Positions 61,601-64,000 of a DNA stretch of 64,000 bases are shown in pieces. Both the position numbers and the translations under genes were made by a program. Under the pieces are notes generated by a model. The model did no database searches, was not told the DNA's origin, and worked only from the letters and a program-made list of their open reading frames with translations. Origin of the DNA: Euleptes europaea. Its lineage: Eukaryota > Chordata > Lepidosauria > Squamata > Sphaerodactylidae. The DNA is taken from positions 3,484,501 to 3,548,500 of the forward strand of contig NC_079332.1 of the NCBI RefSeq assembly GCF_029931775.1, in the 5' to 3' direction. The first letter of the stretch is position 1, and every line of letters begins with the position of its first letter.

Positions 61601-62329
61601 TGTCAAGTTTTTTTTTAATGAATTTCCTGCTCTTTTCATAGAATCATAGAGTTGGAAGGGACCACCAGGGTCATCAAGTCCAACCCCCTGCACAATGCAG
61701 GAAACTCCCAACTACCTCCCCCCACACACACACCCAGTGACCAGAAGATGGCCAAGGTGCCCTCCCTCTCATCATCGGCTTAAGGTCATAGAATCAGCAT
61801 TGCTGACAGATGGCCATCTAGCCTCTGCTTAAAAACCTCCAGGGAAGGAGAGTTGACCACCTCCTGAGGAAGCCTGTTCCCACTGAGGAATCACTCTAAC
61901 TGTTAGAAAATCCTTTCTAATGTCTAGACGGAAACTCTTCTGATTTAATTTCAACCCGTTGGTTCTGGTCCGACCTTCTGGGGCAACAGAAAACAACTCG
62001 GCACCCTCCTCCATATGACAGCTCTTCATGTACTTGAAGATGGTTATCATGTCCCCTCTCAGTCTTCTCTTCAGGCTAAACATACCCAGCTCCTTTAACC
62101 TTTTCTCACAGGACTTGGTCTCCACTGCTTTGAATAAAGGTTTCTTGCAGCTTCCCCCCCTTTTTTGTGCTAGAGCATCTGGAACGTCTTACCGTTGATT
62201 TGCGCATCGATGAAGCCAGGTGCGAGGATGCTCCCCTTACAGTCCAGCCGGACGTCGGCCGGCCTCTTCTCGTCAAAGAAGAGCTTCTCGGGGTTCAGGA
62301 TCTGGCCTTCTCTCACCCACAGGTCCTCT
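55525..62329 (-). CDS. AMDHD2: N-acetylglucosamine-6-phosphate deacetylase, exons 2-11
   Basis: AMDHD2 removes acetate from GlcNAc-6-phosphate to give glucosamine-6-phosphate and acetate, acting in the cytosol in amino-sugar turnover; it is a metal-dependent amidohydrolase of the NagA family. Ten exons give about 381 residues in phase, from [10 protein letters not shown] to [11 protein letters not shown]. They are 62329-62193, 61358-61219, 60479-60425, 59423-59211, 58561-58473, 58093-57949, 56729-56622, 56208-56140, 55858-55757 and 55613-55525. Expected active-site segments are present: [10 protein letters not shown] (metal-binding Glu), SLGHS and FITHLFNAM (His), [11 protein letters not shown], and VTDAIAGMG (catalytic Asp). 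Human AMDHD2 has about 409 residues, so only the first 25 or so are missing; they belong to exon 1, which I do not find and which probably lies right of the window. The gene looks intact. Confidence 0.95.
55757..55858 (-). CDS. AMDHD2: AMDHD2 exon 10
   Basis: [19 protein letters not shown], then [14 protein letters not shown]. Confidence 0.95.
56002..56130. repeat. MITE-like element (GGTTGCCAAC family), partial
   Basis: TAGGGTTGCCAACTCCAGGC at the start; it ends 10 bases before the donor of AMDHD2 exon 9. Confidence 0.5.
56140..56208 (-). CDS. AMDHD2: AMDHD2 exon 9
   Basis: [19 protein letters not shown], then KDAT; human has [19 protein letters not shown]. Confidence 0.9.
56255..56445 (-). 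repeat. SINE family E, degraded
   Basis: GGGAGACCCAGGTTCAAATC and GAGCCGCTCTGGGTCCCCAT. Orientation uncertain. Confidence 0.45.
56622..56729 (-). CDS. AMDHD2: AMDHD2 exon 8
   Basis: [19 protein letters not shown] (catalytic Asp), then [17 protein letters not shown]. Confidence 0.95.
56903..57206 (+). repeat. SINE family B, full length
   Basis: GAGCCAGCGTGGTGTGGTGG to CCAACTCTTCTTCTTG. Confidence 0.9.
57410..57948. other. Intron DNA of AMDHD2
   Basis: No exon or clear repeat. Confidence 0.35.
57949..58093 (-). CDS. AMDHD2: AMDHD2 exon 7
   Basis: [19 protein letters not shown], then [16 protein letters not shown]. Confidence 0.95.
58227..58353 (+). repeat. AMDHD2: Exact 63-bp tandem duplication
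   Basis: Two apparently identical units with AATAATCCTTATTCAATGAG and AGTATTTGAAAGGCTGTCAC, within a CR1-like stretch in an AMDHD2 intron. Confidence 0.9.
58473..58561 (-). CDS. AMDHD2: AMDHD2 exon 6
   Basis: [19 protein letters not shown], then THLFNAMLP. It holds two of the metal/substrate His residues. Confidence 0.9.
58943..59178 (-). repeat. SINE family B, 5'-truncated
   Basis: GAAGAAGAGCTGGTTTTTAT to TGGAGGAGTGGGGAATCG, preceded by a GGAA microsatellite (58922-58942). It ends about 33 bases from AMDHD2 exon 5. Confidence 0.85.
59211..59423 (-). CDS. AMDHD2: AMDHD2 exon 5
   Basis: [19 protein letters not shown] (metal-site Glu), then [19 protein letters not shown] and GICVSLG. Confidence 0.95.
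59543..59632 (-). repeat. SINE family A, degraded
   Basis: GGGCCTTCTGCATGAAAAAA and GAGCCGCAGCCCCTCCC. Confidence 0.6.
59728..60012 (-). repeat. Two CR1 3' terminal fragments in tandem
   Basis: AATCACAGAGTTGGAAGGGA at 59736 and AATCACAGAGTTGGAAAGGA at 59879; both carry the same CR1 end. Confidence 0.8.
60425..60479 (-). CDS. AMDHD2: AMDHD2 exon 4
   Basis: [19 protein letters not shown] short exon identified by homology and phase. Confidence 0.9.
60543..60831 (-). repeat. SINE family B
   Basis: AGAAGAAGAGTTGGTTTTTA to ACCACCGCACCAAGCTGGC. Confidence 0.85.
60870..61195 (+). repeat. SINE family E
   Basis: AGCCAGCGTCGCGTAGTGAT, ACCTACCTCACAGGGTTGTT and GAGGACAAAATAGGGG: a recognisable tRNA-like head with the family core. 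It ends close to AMDHD2 exon 3. Confidence 0.55.
61219..61358 (-). CDS. AMDHD2: AMDHD2 exon 3
   Basis: [17 protein letters not shown], then [18 protein letters not shown], matching the human [14 protein letters not shown]. Confidence 0.9.
61638..62125 (-). repeat. CR1 LINE 3' end
   Basis: AATCATAGAGTTGGAAGGGA to TTTTCTCACAGGACTTGGTC. Confidence 0.9.
62193..62329 (-). CDS. AMDHD2: AMDHD2 exon 2
   Basis: [19 protein letters not shown], then [10 protein letters not shown] at donor AACG|GTAAGA. The upstream pyrimidine tract adjoins a family B SINE piece. Confidence 0.9.
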
Positions 62330-62339
62330 CTGAAAACAG

Positions 62340-62516
62340 AGGAAAGGAGTGGGGAAACCAACCCAGTTCACAGATCATGTGTAGGAGTGGGGAAACCAAC
62401 CCAGTTCACCAGATTAGCCTCCGCCGCTCATGTGGAGGAGTGGGGAATCAAACCCGGTTCTCCAGATCAGAGTCCACCGTTCCAAGCCACTGCTCTTAAC
62501 CACTACACTACACTGT
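62340..62516 (-). repeat. SINE family B head with a 37-bp internal duplication
   Basis: AGGAGTGGGGAAACCAACCC occurs twice (62344 and 62381); the rest runs to CCACTACACTACACTG. The copy abuts the AMDHD2 exon 2 acceptor. Confidence 0.8.
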
Positions 62517-62829
62517 GAAAGACTCCTTCACACAGTGCATAATTCATTTACAGAACTCCCTGCCACAGGAGGTAGCGAGCAATTTTTCGCTGCCAAAAGG
62601 GATGAGGCAAACGCCCGATGAATGCTGTTTGCTACGTCTGCCGTTTGTAAGGAACTTCCATGTTCAGAAGCAGTATACGTCTGAGTATCAGATGCTTGGG
62701 GAGGGAGGGCAACAGGGGAGAGGCTTCGGCCCTGCTTGGCCGCTGTATGAAATGGGATGCTGGACGAGATGGGCCCGCTGCTCTGATCCCGCAAAGCTGT
62801 CCTTGTGAAATCTTCTGCAGAGCGCAAGC

Positions 62830-63035
62830 AAACATTGTCGGGATTGAATATTTATTTTATCACATTGGAATGCCATCCTGCCAACTACACAGTTATCCCA
62901 TCTTCCCCTAACAACCACCCTGTGAGGCAGGCTAGGCTTGGCAATAAAGACTGCTCCAGTGTTACCTAGCAACCATGATGGCTGAGCGGGAATTTAAACT
63001 CAGGTATCCTTGGCTGGATTCTATCCCCACCACCA
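62830..63035 (-). repeat. SINE family E, degraded
   Basis: CCTAACAACCACCCTGTGAG and CAGGCTAGGCTTGGC. Orientation uncertain. Confidence 0.4.
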
Positions 63036-63890
63036 CAAGTTAACTGAATCTATCAGCAGCCTCGATCACACTTTGTTCCACTTTGCTTAATTGCAAGTCC
63101 CCCGCCCCGTACTATCACTTTGTACTTCTGCACTTTGATTGTGTTCAAAGATCAGTGCAGGCATAATAAAGTTAACACCACATTTGTTTTTAACGTAATA
63201 CACATTTTAGCCTGCATTTTCTCTATGTTGGAAGTCGCTAAAAAAAACATTCAATTGCCTGCAATTGGCAATATTTCCATGGCTGTTCCATGCAGGAGAT
63301 TTAAGCACTGATTCATTCATTCATAATTATTTTTATGCTGCTTTCTCCTAAATGTCACCAAGCTTAACACAGCTACCAAAAATCTAAAAGCTCAGCAATC
63401 AAAACAGTACTTGACAGAAGTGAAAATGACAAAGAAAATACTGAAACAACTAGAAACATAGAATCATAGAGTTGGAAGGGTCATCTAGTCCAACAGATTA
63501 ATTATACAAAACTGTAACTAAAAAGCAAGGAATAGCTCAACCCAACGCCTAATAAAAATTATCTGACCTGATGCCAAAATGCAAAAATGCTAATAGCAAA
63601 GGGGCAAGGTGGATCCTACAGAGAAGTGTATTCGAGAAGTATGGTGCCAGGACCGAAAAGGCCCTGCCCCTGCTCACCACCCATGGCAGATCCAGGACAC
63701 CAGATAAATCGAGAAGAAGAAAAACCCTCACCTTTGCAATTTGTGGTTCTTCAAAATCCAGCAGTTGGTAAACTGGAAAACTGGAGCTGCTGAGACAGAT
63801 TTGTCAGAAGGCATCATTGGGACCTGAAGGTGATGGGGCAAAAACCGTGTGTAAAGAAGCTGTCCGGGGGAGTCCCTGTACCATGGAGAA
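63036..63890. other. AMDHD2: Intron DNA of AMDHD2, unique
   Basis: No CpG island and no exon 1 candidate. A CR1 terminal fragment lies at 63459-63496. Confidence 0.4.
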
Positions 63891-64000
63891 AGAGGTCTTT
63901 CCCATCACCTACTTGCCTAGTCCCTTTAACTGGAGATGCCGGGGGTTGAACCTGGGACCTTCTGCATGCCAAGCAGAGGCTCTACCACTGAGCCATGGCC
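63891..64000 (-). repeat. SINE family A, cut by the window edge
   Basis: AGGTCTTTCCCATCACCTAC to CACTGAGCCATGGCC at the last base. Confidence 0.85.

Overview
The window is vertebrate nuclear DNA, almost certainly from a squamate reptile (lizard or gecko type). The evidence is the repeat content: a full Sauria SINE with its BovB-type tail, 3' ends of BovB/RTE LINEs, many CR1 LINE 3' ends, and several other SINE families. All host genes are split by GT-AG introns. About half of the window is recognisable repeat. For short reference, SINE family A starts GGGGAGGGGCTGTGGCTCAG and ends near CAGCTTCATGTGTTC. Family B starts GCCAGCGTGGTGTAGTGGTT and ends in a TTC-rich tail. Family C is the Sauria SINE, family D is derived from 5S rRNA, and family E is an old SINE-like repeat marked by CTCACAACAACCCTGTGAGG.

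Layout of genes. Positions 207-584 (+) hold the last coding exon of a gene that enters from the left edge. From 24554 down to about 5329 (-) lies a 13-exon gene for a secreted-then-anchored (type I) membrane protein built of lamin-tail-like (LTD-like) domains. Its extracellular part is an old internal duplication, and I do not recognise a named gene for it. From 40340 to 36268 (-) is a short three-exon gene for a small N-terminally anchored coiled-coil protein, not recognised. From 52679 to 43160 (-) is the orthologue of human C8orf33 (UPF0488), here with two copies of the family's core domain. From 62329 to 55525 (-) are ten exons of AMDHD2 (N-acetylglucosamine-6-phosphate deacetylase); its first exon is not seen and probably lies beyond the right edge. 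Every exon junction in the three large minus-strand gene models keeps reading phase, which is the main support for them.

Four of the five genes are on the minus strand in head-to-tail order (AMDHD2, C8orf33, small membrane protein, LTD-like protein). There is no sign that they act together: AMDHD2 is a sugar-catabolic enzyme, C8orf33 is uncharacterised, and the other two look membrane-bound.

The most unusual parts are: the duplicated LTD-like surface protein, with an intron present in one half and absent in the other; a reversed copy of that gene's signal-peptide exon inside its own first coding intron; the domain-duplicated C8orf33, whose CpG-rich first exon sits between two opposed arrays of CR1 3' ends; three hairpin-forming insertions, one with 208-bp arms and a 15-bp target duplication; a solo LTR inside a 5S-derived SINE; and a minisatellite split by a CR1 insertion.
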